37,170 nucleotides of DNA from assembly GCF_002086515.1 (NCBI RefSeq), contig NZ_MVHH01000040.1, forward strand, positions 1-37,170, read 5' to 3'. Numbering within the stretch: position 1 is the first letter of the stretch; every line of letters starts with the position of its first letter. Positions 1 to 10,727 of this stretch are shown here, in pieces. The notes beneath the pieces were generated by a model. That model saw nothing but the letters and a program-made list of their open reading frames with translations, was not told the DNA's origin and made no database searches. A program made the translations under genes and the position numbers. Origin of the DNA: Mycolicibacter arupensis (GTDB taxonomy: Bacteria; Actinomycetota; Actinomycetes; Mycobacteriales; Mycobacteriaceae).

Positions 1-2
1 CT

Positions 3-2321
3 GCGGGCTCGGGCGGTAACGCCGGTAACGGTGGTGCCGGTGCGGCGGGTGCCGCCGGTAGTGCGGGCGTCACCGGGGTCAACAGCGGTGCCGGTGGTGC
101 GGGTCAGGACGGCGGCAATGGCGGTAACGCCGGAGTCGGCGGTAAGGCCGGTACCGGTACCGGGGCGGCGACCAGTGGCACCAACGGTGCGGCCGGTGTC
201 GGTGGTGCTGGTGGCAAGGGCGGTGCCGGTGCTGCCGGCACCGACGCCAGCACGTCGGGAAGCCCCAACGGTGGCGCGGGCGGCAACGGTGGCAAGGGCG
301 GCAGTGGCGGCCAGGGCGGCTTGCAGGCCGACGGTTCGACGCGCGCGGCTGACGGCCAGGGTGCCGACGGTGGTACCGGCGGCCGGGGCGGCAACGGCTT
401 CACTCAGGCCGCGGGCAGCGGTGCCACGGGTGGCAACGGTGGCCAGGGCGGCGTCGGTGGTGCCGGCGGTAACCGGGGCGCGGTCGCAGCCAGCGGCGGC
501 GCCGGCGGCCAGGGCGGCAACGCCGGCAACGGCGGCAGCGGCGCGGACGGCAAGGCCGGTGCAGACGCCACCGTGGCCGGTTCCGCCGGTGGTACCGGTG
601 GCGACGCCACCAGTGGCGGCAAGGGCGGCAACGGTGGCGCCGGTGGCGCCGGTGGCGCCAGCGGTACCGCCACCAGCGGCACCGCCAACCAGCACGGGGT
701 CGGTGGCGTCGGTGGTAACGCCGGAAGCGGTGGCAACGCCGGTAACGGTGGTGCCGGCGGTAAGGGCCTCGGTGGCGGCAGTGGGGCGACGGCCGGTGTC
801 GGTGGCGCCGGTGGTTCCGGTGGTAGCCGCGGCGCTGCGGGCACCGCGGGTGCCGGTGGAGACAGCGGCGGCGGCAAGACGGCCGCCAGTGGCGCGGCCG
901 GGGCGGCAGGAACCTCCGGTGGTAACGGCGGCGCCGGCGGCGCCGGCGGCAACGGCACCACTTTGGCCAGTGGCGTCGGCCAGAACGGTGGCGCCGGTGG
1001 TAAGGGCGGTGCGGCCGGAGCGCTCGGCAACGGTGGAGTGGGCGGTAACGGCGGCAACGGCGGTACCGGCAACAACGGCACCACCGGCGGCTCCAACGGC
1101 CTGGCCGGCGGTAACGGCGGCAACGCCGGTGACGGCGGCAAGGCCGGTGCGGGCGCCAGCGATGTCGGCGGCAACGCCGGTACCGCCGGTAACGGTGGTA
1201 ACGGTGGCAGTGGCGCCAACGCCACCACGGCCGGCGGCAAGGGCGGCAACGGAGCCGTCGGCGGCAATGCCGGCAACGGCGGGGCCGGTGGCAGCGCAGC
1301 CAACGGCAAGGCGGGCACCGACAGTAACGGCGGCGTGGCCGGCAACGGCGGTAACGGCGGCAACGGCGCCCGCGGCACCGACGGGGTGGCGACCACGGAG
1401 TACGACGCCACTGCCAGTAACGGAACTGCGGGCGGCGCCGGCGGTACCGGCGCGACCGGCGGTGCCGGTGGTGCTGGGGGCGGAACCACCGGTGCGGGCT
1501 CCAACGGCGGCGCGGGCGGTAAGGGCGGCGCCGGTGCCGATGGCGGCAACGGTGGCTACACCACCCATGGTGACGACGGTTACCCGGGCCAGGGGCACAA
1601 CATCGGCAACGGTGCCAACGGTGGCGTGGGCGGTGCCGGCGGCAACGGCGGCACGGCCGGTGCCGGTACCTCCCTCGGTGCGGCAGGCCGCGCCGGTGAC
1701 GGTGGCGACGGCGGTGCCGGCGGCAACGGTGGCAGCAGCGGCAACTTCAAGTCGGTGGCCTACTTCGACACCGCCGGAAACTCCTCGGCTAAAACCCCGG
1801 TCACCGTTACCGGTGCCGGTGGTGCCGGTGGTGCCGGTGGCACCGGATTCAACGGTGGCGACGGCGGTGCCGGCGGTAACGGTGGCAGCGACCTCTACGC
1901 GGCAGGCTCCAACGGCGGCGTCGGTGGCACCGGTGGTGCCGGCGGCAACGGCGTCGGTACCGGTAGCACCGGCGGCGACGGCGGTGCGGGCGGCAAGGGC
2001 GGTGACGGCAGCAACATCCGCTGGGGCTGGACCGGCAAGGGCACACCGCCCTCGTCGATCAGCAACGGAACCACCAGTGCCTCCGGCCCGGTCAACAATG
2101 TGTCGGGCGGAAAGGGTGGCAACGGCGGCAACGGCGGCACCGGCACGACCAGCGGCGTCGGTGGCAGCGGCGGGTCCGGTGGCGCTGTCAACACCCCGGA
2201 CCTGCCGACCGGCCCGGGATCCATCGGCGCCAATGCCGGTCAGATCAACGGCGGTGCCGGAGCCACGGGTGGCACCGGGGGCAAGGCCGGCGGCAGCGGA
2301 AACAACGGCAACACGCCGTAG
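3..2321 (+). CDS. PE_PGRS family protein, C-terminal part (5' end outside window)
   Basis: The frame starting at base 3 runs open to a TAG at 2319 and gives about 772 residues. They are dominated by GGAGG, GGNGG and GNGGAGG repeats, the PGRS composition of mycobacterial PE_PGRS proteins, which are ESX-5 exported, surface-associated and often calcium-binding. The PE domain would lie upstream of the window and is not seen, so the PE assignment is an inference from the repeat type. Two less repetitive islands occur near the end, around 1740-1815 (FKSVAYFDTAGN) and 2010-2100 (NIRWGWTGKG). The other two forward frames and the reverse strand are also open because of the GGN codon pattern; they encode only Pro/Arg/Ala-rich shadows. 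PE_PGRS genes are typical of slow growers. Another Gly-rich repeat protein is possible but less likely. Confidence 0.85.
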   Translation, partial: AGSGGNAGNGGAGAAGAAGSAGVTGVNSGAGGAGQDGGNGGNAGVGGKAGTGTGAATSGTNGAAGVGGAGGKGGAGAAGTDASTSGSPNGGAGGNGGKGGSGGQGGLQADGSTRAADGQGADGGTGGRGGNGFTQAAGSGATGGNGGQGGVGGAGGNRGAVAASGGAGGQGGNAGNGGSGADGKAGADATVAGSAGGTGGDATSGGKGGNGGAGGAGGASGTATSGTANQHGVGGVGGNAGSGGNAGNGGAGGKGLGGGSGATAGVGGAGGSGGSRGAAGTAGAGGDSGGGKTAASGAAGAAGTSGGNGGAGGAGGNGTTLASGVGQNGGAGGKGGAAGALGNGGVGGNGGNGGTGNNGTTGGSNGLAGGNGGNAGDGGKAGAGASDVGGNAGTAGNGGNGGSGANATTAGGKGGNGAVGGNAGNGGAGGSAANGKAGTDSNGGVAGNGGNGGNGARGTDGVATTEYDATASNGTAGGAGGTGATGGAGGAGGGTTGAGSNGGAGGKGGAGADGGNGGYTTHGDDGYPGQGHNIGNGANGGVGGAGGNGGTAGAGTSLGAAGRAGDGGDGGAGGNGGSSGNFKSVAYFDTAGNSSAKTPVTVTGAGGAGGAGGTGFNGGDGGAGGNGGSDLYAAGSNGGVGGTGGAGGNGVGTGSTGGDGGAGGKGGDGSNIRWGWTGKGTPPSSISNGTTSASGPVNNVSGGKGGNGGNGGTGTTSGVGGSGGSGGAVNTPDLPTGPGSIGANAGQINGGAGATGGTGGKAGGSGNNGNTP

Positions 2322-2336
2322 GGACCCTGTCGGTCT

Positions 2337-2383
2337 CAACGACAGAGCCCCGCACACCTGGTGTGTGCGGGGCTCTCTCGTTG
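2337..2383. terminator. Long hairpin, likely bidirectional terminator
   Basis: An inner 14-bp perfect stem (2344-2357 with 2363-2376, loop CTGGT) is extended by an outer TCAACGA/TCGTTGA stem after one C-C mismatch. The total is about 21 paired positions. It lies 15 bp after the PE_PGRS stop and before the end of the convergent ddn gene, so it can terminate both. There is no U-tract, as is usual for mycobacterial terminators. Confidence 0.8.
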
Positions 2384-2464
2384 ACGATCAACCCGGCTGT
2401 GTCACTCGCTCAGCGGCGATGACTGCCCTGCCTCGGAACACGCCGAGCGGGCCCTGGATCGGTT

Positions 2465-2962
<498 letters not shown>

Positions 2963-3351
2963 CTAACGGTGGATGAAAGGCCGGATTCCCGCGCGGATGT
3001 GGCGGATGACGGCGGTGCCGTCTGGGCTGTCCGCCGGGATCTGAAAGACCTCGTCGACGTGTGAGCAGACTCGGACCCCGAACAGTGACGGTTTGGTGAT
3101 GATGTCGTAGACCGCACGCACATCGTCGCCGTCGATGCTGTACTCGGGCAACGTGGCCGCCGAGATCAACCGGAACTGCGGGCCGCGGTTGAGGCTGCGG
3201 CGCAGATGATTTCCCGAGAAACCGGTCTTGAGTCCGACCTCGATCCGGACGCAGTCCGGGCTGAACGGGACCGCCGAGGCGTCGTGACTGACCAGCGCGT
3301 CGATATAGGCCTGGGCCGCCGCTATCCGGTCGGTCTCGGAAACCGGGGCCA

Positions 3352-3352
<1 letters not shown>
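2963..3352 (-). CDS. Small NTF2-like (DUF8021/SnoaL-type) protein
   Basis: 129 residues from the GTG at 3352. That codon shares its G with the TAG stop of fadA5 (TAGTG), which indicates translational coupling. An upstream ATG at 3400 would overlap fadA5 by 48 bases and adds an Arg/His-rich tail, so I reject it. The protein begins ETDRIAAAQAYIDALVSHDAS, followed by alternating strands such as GDDVRAVYDI and GTAVIRHIRAG, which fits a cone-shaped NTF2-like fold. Members of this fold bind small hydrophobic ligands or act as isomerases or cyclases. No catalytic residue can be assigned. The location between fadA5 and ddn suggests a role with a sterol intermediate, but that is inference. Confidence 0.7.
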
Positions 3353-4512
<1,160 letters not shown>

Positions 4513-4513
4513 C

Positions 4514-4527
4514 TAGAACACGTTTCA
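4514..4527. promoter_or_regulatory. KstR-type operator between fadA5 and cyp125
   Basis: TAGAACACGTTTCA fits the KstR consensus TnnAACnnGTTnnA. KstR is the TetR-family repressor of cholesterol catabolism, released by steroid acyl-CoA. The site lies 10 bp before the fadA5 start and about 145 bp before cyp125, so it could serve both promoters. No second match is visible up to 4672. Confidence 0.85.
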
Positions 4528-4671
4528 TTAGTCTGACAAGCGACGATGAGAGACTGCCTTTGATCTGCGGTCGGGCCGTGTTTCAATGGTCGCAATCAGG
4601 CACTAGACGGCGTTGTTTCCAGCGCTGTCAGAACCGCGCAGTACTAACTGATGACCGTAGGAGTTAAGAAC

Positions 4672-5922
4672 ATGGGTTGTCCCGCCATCCCCAACGACTT
4701 CGACTTCCTCGACTCGGAGATGAGCCTCAAGGGCCTCCCGGTCAACGAACTCGCTGAGTTGCGTAAGTCTGAACCGGTGCACTGGGTGGACGTTCCCGGT
4801 GGGACCGGCGGCTTCGGCGACAAGGGCTACTGGTTGGTGACCAAGCACAAGGACGTCAAGGACGTCTCGCTGCGCAGCGATGTCTTCTCCAGCGCCATGA
4901 ACGGCGCGATCCCGGTGTGGCCGCAGGAGATGACCCGCGAGGCCGTCGACCTGCAGCGGGCCGTCCTGCTGAACATGGACGCGCCGCACCACACCCGGCT
5001 GCGCAAGATCATCTCGCGAGGCTTCACCCCCCGCGCCCTCTCGCGGCTCGAGGACGAGCTGAAGGCCCGGGCGCAGGCCATCGCCAAGAACGCCGCCGAG
5101 TCCAACACCGGAGACTTCGTCGAGCAGGTGTCGTGCGAGCTGCCGCTGCAGGCCATCGCCGAACTGCTCGGCGTCCCCCAGGATGACCGGGACAAGCTGT
5201 TCCGCTGGTCCAACGAAATGACCGCCGGCGAAGACCCCGAGTACGCCGACGTCGACCCGGCGATGTCGTCCTTCGAGGTCATCACCTACGCCATGAAGAT
5301 GGCCGAAGAGCGCGGCGTGAACCCGACCGACGACATCGTGACCAAGCTGATTCAGGCCGACGTCGACGGCGAGAAGCTCAGTGACGACGAGTTCGGCTTC
5401 TTCGTCATCATGCTCGCGGTCGCCGGGAATGAGACCAGCCGTAACTCGATCACCCACGGCATGGTGGCGTTCTCGCAGAACCCGGACCAGTGGGAGCTCT
5501 ACAAGCGGGAGCGGCCGACCACGGCCGTCGACGAGATCATCCGTTGGGCCACCCCGGTTTCGGCATTCCAGCGGACCGCAAGCCAGGACACCGAGATCTC
5601 CGGAGTGAAGATCAAGGCCGGCGACCGGGTCGTGATGTCCTACCGCTCGGCGAACTTCGACGAAGAGGTGTTCGACGACCCGTTCACCTTCAACATCCTG
5701 CGCGACCCGAACCCGCACGTCGGATTCGGCGGCACCGGTGCCCACTACTGCATCGGCGCCAACCTGGCCCGCCTGACCATCAACCTGATCTTCAACGCGG
5801 TCGCCGACCACATGCCGGACCTCAAGCCGATGGGCGAGCCGGAGCGGCTGAAGTCCGGCTGGCTCAACGGCATCAAGCACTGGCCGGTGGACTACTCGGG
5901 TAGTTGCCCGGTCGCCCACTGA
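4672..5922 (+). CDS. cyp125: Steroid C26-monooxygenase, cytochrome P450 CYP125
   Basis: I choose the ATG at 4672 because AGGAG at 4659-4663 precedes it by 8 bases; the in-frame ATG at 4651 has no such site. This gives 416 residues. P450 landmarks: I-helix AVAGNETSRN, ExxR helix DEIIRWATPV, and the haem loop GFGGTGAHYCIGANLAR with Cys360 as thiolate ligand. CYP125 hydroxylates and oxidises the terminal C26(27) of cholesterol or cholestenone to the acid, the entry step of side-chain degradation. The N-terminal 60 residues, with HWVDVPGGTGGFGDKGYW, resemble my memory of fast-grower CYP125 more than M. tuberculosis CYP125A1. First gene of the igr operon, 36 bases before fadE28. Confidence 0.95.
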   Translation: MGCPAIPNDFDFLDSEMSLKGLPVNELAELRKSEPVHWVDVPGGTGGFGDKGYWLVTKHKDVKDVSLRSDVFSSAMNGAIPVWPQEMTREAVDLQRAVLLNMDAPHHTRLRKIISRGFTPRALSRLEDELKARAQAIAKNAAESNTGDFVEQVSCELPLQAIAELLGVPQDDRDKLFRWSNEMTAGEDPEYADVDPAMSSFEVITYAMKMAEERGVNPTDDIVTKLIQADVDGEKLSDDEFGFFVIMLAVAGNETSRNSITHGMVAFSQNPDQWELYKRERPTTAVDEIIRWATPVSAFQRTASQDTEISGVKIKAGDRVVMSYRSANFDEEVFDDPFTFNILRDPNPHVGFGGTGAHYCIGANLARLTINLIFNAVADHMPDLKPMGEPERLKSGWLNGIKHWPVDYSGSCPVAH

Positions 5923-5958
5923 GCTGACGGACGGTCTAACGAATCAAGGAGGATTCGG

Positions 5959-6963
5959 GTGGATTTCACACCGAACCCGGAGCAGCAGGCTGTCGCCGAT
6001 GTGGTGACCTCCGTTCTGGACCGCGACAACAGCTGGGAGGCGCTCGTCGCCGGCGGTGTCGCGGCGCTGGGCGTGCCGGAGCGGCTCGGTGGCGACGGCC
6101 AGAGCCTCGCGGAGCTGGCCACCGCACTGACTGAAATCGGTCGGCACGGCACCGTCGGCCCGGCTCTTGCGACGCTGGGCCTGGGCCTGGTTCCGCTGCT
6201 GGAGCTGGCCTCGCCGGCCCAGCAGGACCGGTATCTGGCAGAGGTCCCCGCCGGCGCCGTGCTCTCGGCGGCCCTGAACGAGCCCGGGCAGCAGTTGCCG
6301 GCACATCCCCGGACCAGCTATGCCGACGGCAAGCTCAACGGCACCAAGACCGGTGTTGCCTACGCCGAGACGGCGAAATGGCTGATCGTCACCGCGGACA
6401 AGGCGGTGGTGGTCGTCTCGCCGACCGCCGAGGGTGTCAGCGTCACCGCGACACCGACGTCCAACGGATCCGACGAGTACGTGGTGACGTTCACCGATGT
6501 CTCGGTCGAGCAGGCCGACGTACTCGAGGGCGCCACCGCGCAGCGGATCAACCAGCTGGCACTGGCAGCCACCGGGGCGTTTGCGTCCGGGCTGGTCGCT
6601 GGAGCGTTGCGGCTGACCGCCGACTATGTGGCGACCCGCGAACAGTTCGGCCGCCCGCTGTCGACGTTTCAGACCGTGGCCGCGCAGCTGTCGGAGGTCT
6701 ACATCGCGTCGCGGACCATCGCCCTGCTGGCCACCTCCGCGGTGTGGCGGCTGGCCGAAGGGCTGGACGCCGACGACGACCTCGGAATTCTCGGCTACTG
6801 GCTCACGTCGCAGGCTGCACCGGCCATGCGACTCTGCCACCACCTGCACGGCGGCATGGGCATGGACATCACCTACCCGATGGACCGCTACTACTCCTCG
6901 ATCAAAGACTTGACTCGGCTCTTGGGCGGTCCGACGTACCGCCTCGATTTGGTGGGAGCGTAA
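5959..6963 (+). CDS. fadE28: Acyl-CoA dehydrogenase subunit FadE28 (ChsE1)
   Basis: 334 residues from a GTG at 5959, preceded by AAGGAGG at 5946-5952. Shows acyl-CoA dehydrogenase C-terminal features: REQFGRPLSTFQ near residue 228 and HLHGGMGMDITYPM near 294-307. In M. tuberculosis FadE28 and FadE29 form an alpha2beta2 enzyme that dehydrogenates the C22 propanoyl-CoA side chain (3-oxo-4-pregnene-20-carboxyl-CoA). FadE28 is the shorter, partly degenerate subunit. Its stop overlaps the fadE29 start (TAATG), which fits stoichiometric synthesis of the two subunits. Confidence 0.94.
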   Translation: MDFTPNPEQQAVADVVTSVLDRDNSWEALVAGGVAALGVPERLGGDGQSLAELATALTEIGRHGTVGPALATLGLGLVPLLELASPAQQDRYLAEVPAGAVLSAALNEPGQQLPAHPRTSYADGKLNGTKTGVAYAETAKWLIVTADKAVVVVSPTAEGVSVTATPTSNGSDEYVVTFTDVSVEQADVLEGATAQRINQLALAATGAFASGLVAGALRLTADYVATREQFGRPLSTFQTVAAQLSEVYIASRTIALLATSAVWRLAEGLDADDDLGILGYWLTSQAAPAMRLCHHLHGGMGMDITYPMDRYYSSIKDLTRLLGGPTYRLDLVGA

Positions 6964-8126
6964 TGTTCATCGACCTGACGCCCGAGCAGCGGGCGCTGCA
7001 AGCCGAACTCCGCGAGTACTTCTCGACGCTGATCACGCCCGAAGAAGCCGAGGCGATGGAGTCCGACCGCCACAACGAGGCCTACCGCACCGTGATCAAG
7101 CGGATGGGCAGTGACGGCAAACTGGGGGTCGGCTGGCCCAAGGAGTACGGCGGCCTGGGATTCGGCCCGGTCGAGCAGCAGATCTTCATCAACGAGGCCA
7201 ACCGGGCCGACATCCCGTTGCCGATGGTCACCCTGCAGACCGTGGGTCCCACCCTGCAGGCGCTGGGAACCGAAGAACAGAAGAAGAAGTTCCTGCCCGG
7301 AATCCTCTCCGGCGACATCCATTTCGCCATCGGCTACTCCGAGCCCGATGCCGGCACCGACCTTGCCTCGCTGCGCACAACGGCGGTCAAGCATGGCGAC
7401 GAGTACATCGTCAACGGTCAGAAGATGTGGACCACCGGGGCTCACGACGCGGACTACATCTGGCTGGCGTGCCGAACCGACCCCACCGCCGCCAAACACA
7501 AGGGCATCTCGATCCTGATCGTCGACACCAAGGATCCGGGCTATTCCTGGACGCCGATCATTCTCTCCGACGGCGCCCACCACACCAACGCGTCGTACTA
7601 CAACGACGTTCACGTTCCCGCGGACATGCTGGTGGGTGAGGAGAACGGCGGCTGGAAGCTCATCACCACTCAGCTCAACCACGAGCGGGTCGGTCTGGGC
7701 CCCGCCGGCCGCGTCGCCGGCATCTACGACCAGGTCCACGCGTGGGCGTCCAAGCCCGGCTCGGACGGGGTCACGCCGATCGACCACGACGATGTCAAAC
7801 ATCTTCTGGCGCAGATCAAGTCGATCTGGCGTATCAATGAGCTGCTCAACTGGCAGGTGGCGGCCTCCGGTGAGAACATCGCCGTCGCCGACGCCGCGGC
7901 CACCAAGGTGTTCTCCACCGAGCGGATCCAGGAAGTCAATCGCCTTGCCGAGGAGATCGTCGGCCGCTTCGGCAACCCCGCGGACCCCGAGACCGCCGAA
8001 GTCCTCGTCTGGCTGGACAAGATGGCCAAGCGCAACCTGGTGATCACCTTCGGTGGCGGCGTCAACGAGGTGATGCGCGAGATGATCGCCGCTTCGGGGT
8101 TGAAGGTCCCGCGAGTGTCACGATGA
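6963..8126 (+). CDS. fadE29: Acyl-CoA dehydrogenase subunit FadE29 (ChsE2)
   Basis: 387 residues, the same length as M. tuberculosis FadE29. Contains the acyl-CoA dehydrogenase motifs GYSEPDAGTDLASLRT near residue 125 and NGQKMWTTGAHDADYIW, and a C-terminal FGGGVNEVMREMIA segment. Partner of FadE28 in the heterotetramer that introduces the double bond into the C22 CoA-thioester side chain. Begins inside the fadE28 stop codon and ends 13 bases before chsH2, with AGGAGA just upstream of the latter. Confidence 0.95.
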   Translation: MFIDLTPEQRALQAELREYFSTLITPEEAEAMESDRHNEAYRTVIKRMGSDGKLGVGWPKEYGGLGFGPVEQQIFINEANRADIPLPMVTLQTVGPTLQALGTEEQKKKFLPGILSGDIHFAIGYSEPDAGTDLASLRTTAVKHGDEYIVNGQKMWTTGAHDADYIWLACRTDPTAAKHKGISILIVDTKDPGYSWTPIILSDGAHHTNASYYNDVHVPADMLVGEENGGWKLITTQLNHERVGLGPAGRVAGIYDQVHAWASKPGSDGVTPIDHDDVKHLLAQIKSIWRINELLNWQVAASGENIAVADAAATKVFSTERIQEVNRLAEEIVGRFGNPADPETAEVLVWLDKMAKRNLVITFGGGVNEVMREMIAASGLKVPRVSR

Positions 8127-8139
8127 GTCGAGGAGACAA

Positions 8140-9114
8140 ATGACCGACCTCTCCGCCGGGATCGAGCAGATCCTGGCCGCTGGCCGCAGCGAGCCCCGAA
8201 CTGGGCGGGATCCGGTGAACCAACCGATGATTCGTCATTGGGTGGACGCCATTGGCGACGACAATCCGATCTACATCGACGAGGCGGCCGCGCGGGCGGC
8301 CGGGCACCCCGGCATTGTGGCGCCGCCGGCGATGATCCAGGTCTGGACGATGATGGGCCTGGGCGGACAGCGGCCCGCCGACGACCCGCTCGGCAAGATC
8401 ATGGAACTGTTCGACGGCGCCGGATATGTCGGAGTGGTGGCCACCAACTGTGAGCAGACCTACCACCGGTACCTGCGCCCGGGCGAAGAGGTCAGTGTCA
8501 CCGCCGAGGTGACCGACATCGTGGGGCCCAAGAAGACCGGCCTGGGTGAGGGGTACTTCATCACCCAGAAGATCCGCTGGTGGGTAGGCGAAGAGAATGT
8601 CGCCGACATGATCTGGCGCATCCTCAAGTTTCTGCCCGCCGACAAGGCCGGTCAGGAATCCGCGCCAGCCGCAACGCCCGAAGACCTTGACCCCGACAAG
8701 ATGATGCGGCCGTCCTGGTCGCGCGACTCCCAGTATTTCTGGGAGGGCGTTGCCGCGCACGAGCTGCGGCTTCAGCTTCGCCCGGACGGCAGCCTGCAGC
8801 ACCCGCCGGTGCCTGCGGTGTGGAAGGACAAGACCGAGACCACCGACTACCTCGTCGCCAGCGGCAGGGGAACGGTGTTCAGCTACGTGGTGCACCACGC
8901 ACCCAAGGTTCCCGGCCGCAGCCTGCCGTTCGTGATCGCGCTGGTCGAACTCGAGGAAGGCGTGCGGATGCTCGGTGAGCTGCGCGGCGTCGATGCGGCC
9001 GCGGTGAAGATCGGCATGCCGGTTCGCGCAACCTATCTCGATTTTCCAGCCAGTGACGCCGGTCCGGCGTGGACGCTGTACGCATGGGAGCCGGCGGAAG
9101 GAGACGGGGCATGA
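8140..9114 (+). CDS. chsH2: MaoC-like hydratase/DUF35 fusion subunit ChsH2
   Basis: 324 residues with two parts. An N-terminal hot-dog (MaoC) domain spans about 1-165. A C-terminal DUF35 OB-fold domain spans about 185-324 (from SRDSQYFWEGVAAHELRLQL). With ChsH1 it hydrates the C22 enoyl-CoA. The DUF35 domain binds the aldolase Ltp2, which cleaves the product. The canonical hydratase motif DxNPxH appears here as DDNPIYID, with Tyr in place of His, so this half cannot supply the acid/base pair; ChsH1 does. The DUF35 part contains no cysteine at all, so it lacks the zinc ribbon seen in many DUF35 proteins. The last four bases overlap chsH1 (ATGA). Confidence 0.94.
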   Translation: MTDLSAGIEQILAAGRSEPRTGRDPVNQPMIRHWVDAIGDDNPIYIDEAAARAAGHPGIVAPPAMIQVWTMMGLGGQRPADDPLGKIMELFDGAGYVGVVATNCEQTYHRYLRPGEEVSVTAEVTDIVGPKKTGLGEGYFITQKIRWWVGEENVADMIWRILKFLPADKAGQESAPAATPEDLDPDKMMRPSWSRDSQYFWEGVAAHELRLQLRPDGSLQHPPVPAVWKDKTETTDYLVASGRGTVFSYVVHHAPKVPGRSLPFVIALVELEEGVRMLGELRGVDAAAVKIGMPVRATYLDFPASDAGPAWTLYAWEPAEGDGA

Positions 9115-9512
9115 GCGCTCCGACTGTCGAGGTGGGCACCAAGCTGCCCGAGCTCAAGATCTACGGTGACCCGACATTCATCGTGTCCACGGCTATCGCC
9201 ACTCGCGACTACCAGGACGTGCACCACGATCGGGACAAGGCGCAGGCCAAGGGGTCCAAGGACATCTTCGTCAACATCCTGACCGACACCGGGCTGGTGC
9301 AGCGCTACATCACCGACTGGGCCGGGTCCGACGCGGTGGTCCGTTCGATCGGGCTGCGTCTGGGTGTGCCGTGGTACGCCTATGACACCGTCACGTTCTC
9401 CGGTGAGGTGACCGCGGTGGACGAGGGCCTTGTCACCGTGAAGGTCGTGGGCAACAACAGTCTTGGTGATCACGTCATCGCCACCGCCACACTGACCCTC
9501 GGGGAGGCCTGA
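9111..9512 (+). CDS. chsH1: MaoC-like hydratase catalytic subunit ChsH1
   Basis: 133 residues, a single hot-dog domain. The catalytic pair is visible as Asp33 and His38 in ATRDYQDVHHDRD, with the same spacing as Asp29/His34 of M. tuberculosis ChsH1. Supplies the active site of the ChsH1-ChsH2 heterotetramer, which adds water to the C22 unsaturated side-chain CoA ester. Overlaps chsH2 by four bases and ltp2 by one base (TGATG), the same coupled order as in M. tuberculosis (Rv3542c-Rv3541c-Rv3540c). Confidence 0.95.
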   Translation: MSAPTVEVGTKLPELKIYGDPTFIVSTAIATRDYQDVHHDRDKAQAKGSKDIFVNILTDTGLVQRYITDWAGSDAVVRSIGLRLGVPWYAYDTVTFSGEVTAVDEGLVTVKVVGNNSLGDHVIATATLTLGEA

Positions 9513-10669
9513 TGTTGTCCGGTAAGGCGGCTATCGCCGGAATCGGCGCGACCGACTTCTCCAAGGAATCCGGGCGCAGTGAGCTGCGGCTGGCCGCAGA
9601 GGCCGTACTGGATGCGCTCGACGACGCGGGCCTGAAGCCCGCGGACGTCGACGGCCTGGTCACGTTCACCATGGACTCCAACCTGGAGACCGCGGTCGCG
9701 CGGGCCACCGGGATCGGTGAGCTGAAGTTCTTCTCGCAGATCGGTTATGGCGGCGGTGCCGCCGCGGCTACCGTGCAGCAGGCCGCCCTGGCGGTGGCCA
9801 CCGGGGTCGCTGAAGTGGTGGTGGCGTACCGCGCCTTCAATGAGCGCTCGGAGTTTCGGTTCGGCCAGGTGATGACGGGGCTGACCGTCAACGCTGACTC
9901 TCGCGGCGTGGAGTACAGCTGGTCCTATCCGCATGGGCTGAGCACACCGGCGGCGTCGGTGGCGATGATCGCGCAGCGCTACATGCACGAATACGGTGCC
10001 ACCAGTGCCGATTTCGGTGTGGTGTCGGTGGCCGACCGCAAGCATGCGGCGACCAACCCGAAGGCGCACTTCTACGGCAAGCCCATCACCATCGAGGACC
10101 ACCAGAACTCGCGGTGGATCGCCGAGCCGTTGCGTCTGCTCGACTGCTGCCAGGAGACCGACGGTGGGGTGGCGATCGTCGTCACCACACCGGAGCGGGC
10201 CCGCGACCTCAAGCATCGGCCGGCGATCATCGAGGCGGCCGCCCAGGGCGCCGGGGCCGACCAGTTCACCATGTACTCCTACTACCGGGAGGAGCTCGGG
10301 CTGCCCGAGATGGGACTGGTGGGCAAGCAGTTGTGGTCGCAGTCGGGACTGACTCCCGCCGACATCCAAACCGCGGTGCTCTACGACCACTTCACCCCCT
10401 ACACGCTGATCCAGCTGGAGGAGTTGGGATTTTGCGGTAAGGGCGAAGCCAAGGACTTCATCGCCGGCGGGGCCATCGAACTCGGTGGCCGGCTGCCCAT
10501 CAACACCCACGGCGGGCAGCTGGGCGAGGCCTACGTGCATGGCATGAACGGCATCGCCGAGGGCGTGCGTCAGCTGCGCGGTACGTCGGTCAATCAGGTC
10601 GACGGGGTCGAGCACGTGCTGGTGACCGCGGGAACCGGAGTTCCCACGTCGGGTCTGATTCTGGGCTGA
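9512..10669 (+). CDS. ltp2: Steroid side-chain aldolase Ltp2
   Basis: 385 residues of the thiolase superfamily, beginning MLSGKAAIAGIGATDFSKES. Ltp2 is a retro-aldolase, despite its lipid-transfer name. With the DUF35 domain of ChsH2 it cleaves the hydroxylated C22 CoA ester to a 17-keto steroid and propionyl-CoA. Its active site uses tyrosines rather than the thiolase cysteine; Tyr341 in GEAYVHGMNG is a good candidate from position and context. Last gene of the cyp125-ltp2 operon, followed by tandem repeats and a palindrome. Confidence 0.94.
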   Translation: MLSGKAAIAGIGATDFSKESGRSELRLAAEAVLDALDDAGLKPADVDGLVTFTMDSNLETAVARATGIGELKFFSQIGYGGGAAAATVQQAALAVATGVAEVVVAYRAFNERSEFRFGQVMTGLTVNADSRGVEYSWSYPHGLSTPAASVAMIAQRYMHEYGATSADFGVVSVADRKHAATNPKAHFYGKPITIEDHQNSRWIAEPLRLLDCCQETDGGVAIVVTTPERARDLKHRPAIIEAAAQGAGADQFTMYSYYREELGLPEMGLVGKQLWSQSGLTPADIQTAVLYDHFTPYTLIQLEELGFCGKGEAKDFIAGGAIELGGRLPINTHGGQLGEAYVHGMNGIAEGVRQLRGTSVNQVDGVEHVLVTAGTGVPTSGLILG

Positions 10670-10697
10670 GCCCCTCGCCCCCTCGCCCTCGCCCCCT

Positions 10698-10727
10698 CGC
10701 GCCTTCGCGCCTTCGCGCCTTCGCGCC
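10698..10727. repeat. Tandem 8-bp repeat CGCGCCTT, 3.75 copies
   Basis: Three exact CGCGCCTT units and a partial fourth, preceded at 10671-10697 by degenerate C-rich units (CCCTCGCC). Lies immediately after the ltp2 stop. The region 10670-10864 contains this tract and the following palindrome and no convincing gene. Confidence 0.85.

Noticed and set aside
4603..5919. 438-residue minus-strand frame opposite cyp125
   Set aside because: Antisense shadow of the high-GC cyp125 gene; no recognisable domain, and the P450 motifs lie in the plus frame.
6378..6962. Extended N-terminus for FadE29
   Set aside because: Overlaps fadE28 in another frame; homology begins at ATG 6963, which overlaps the fadE28 stop.
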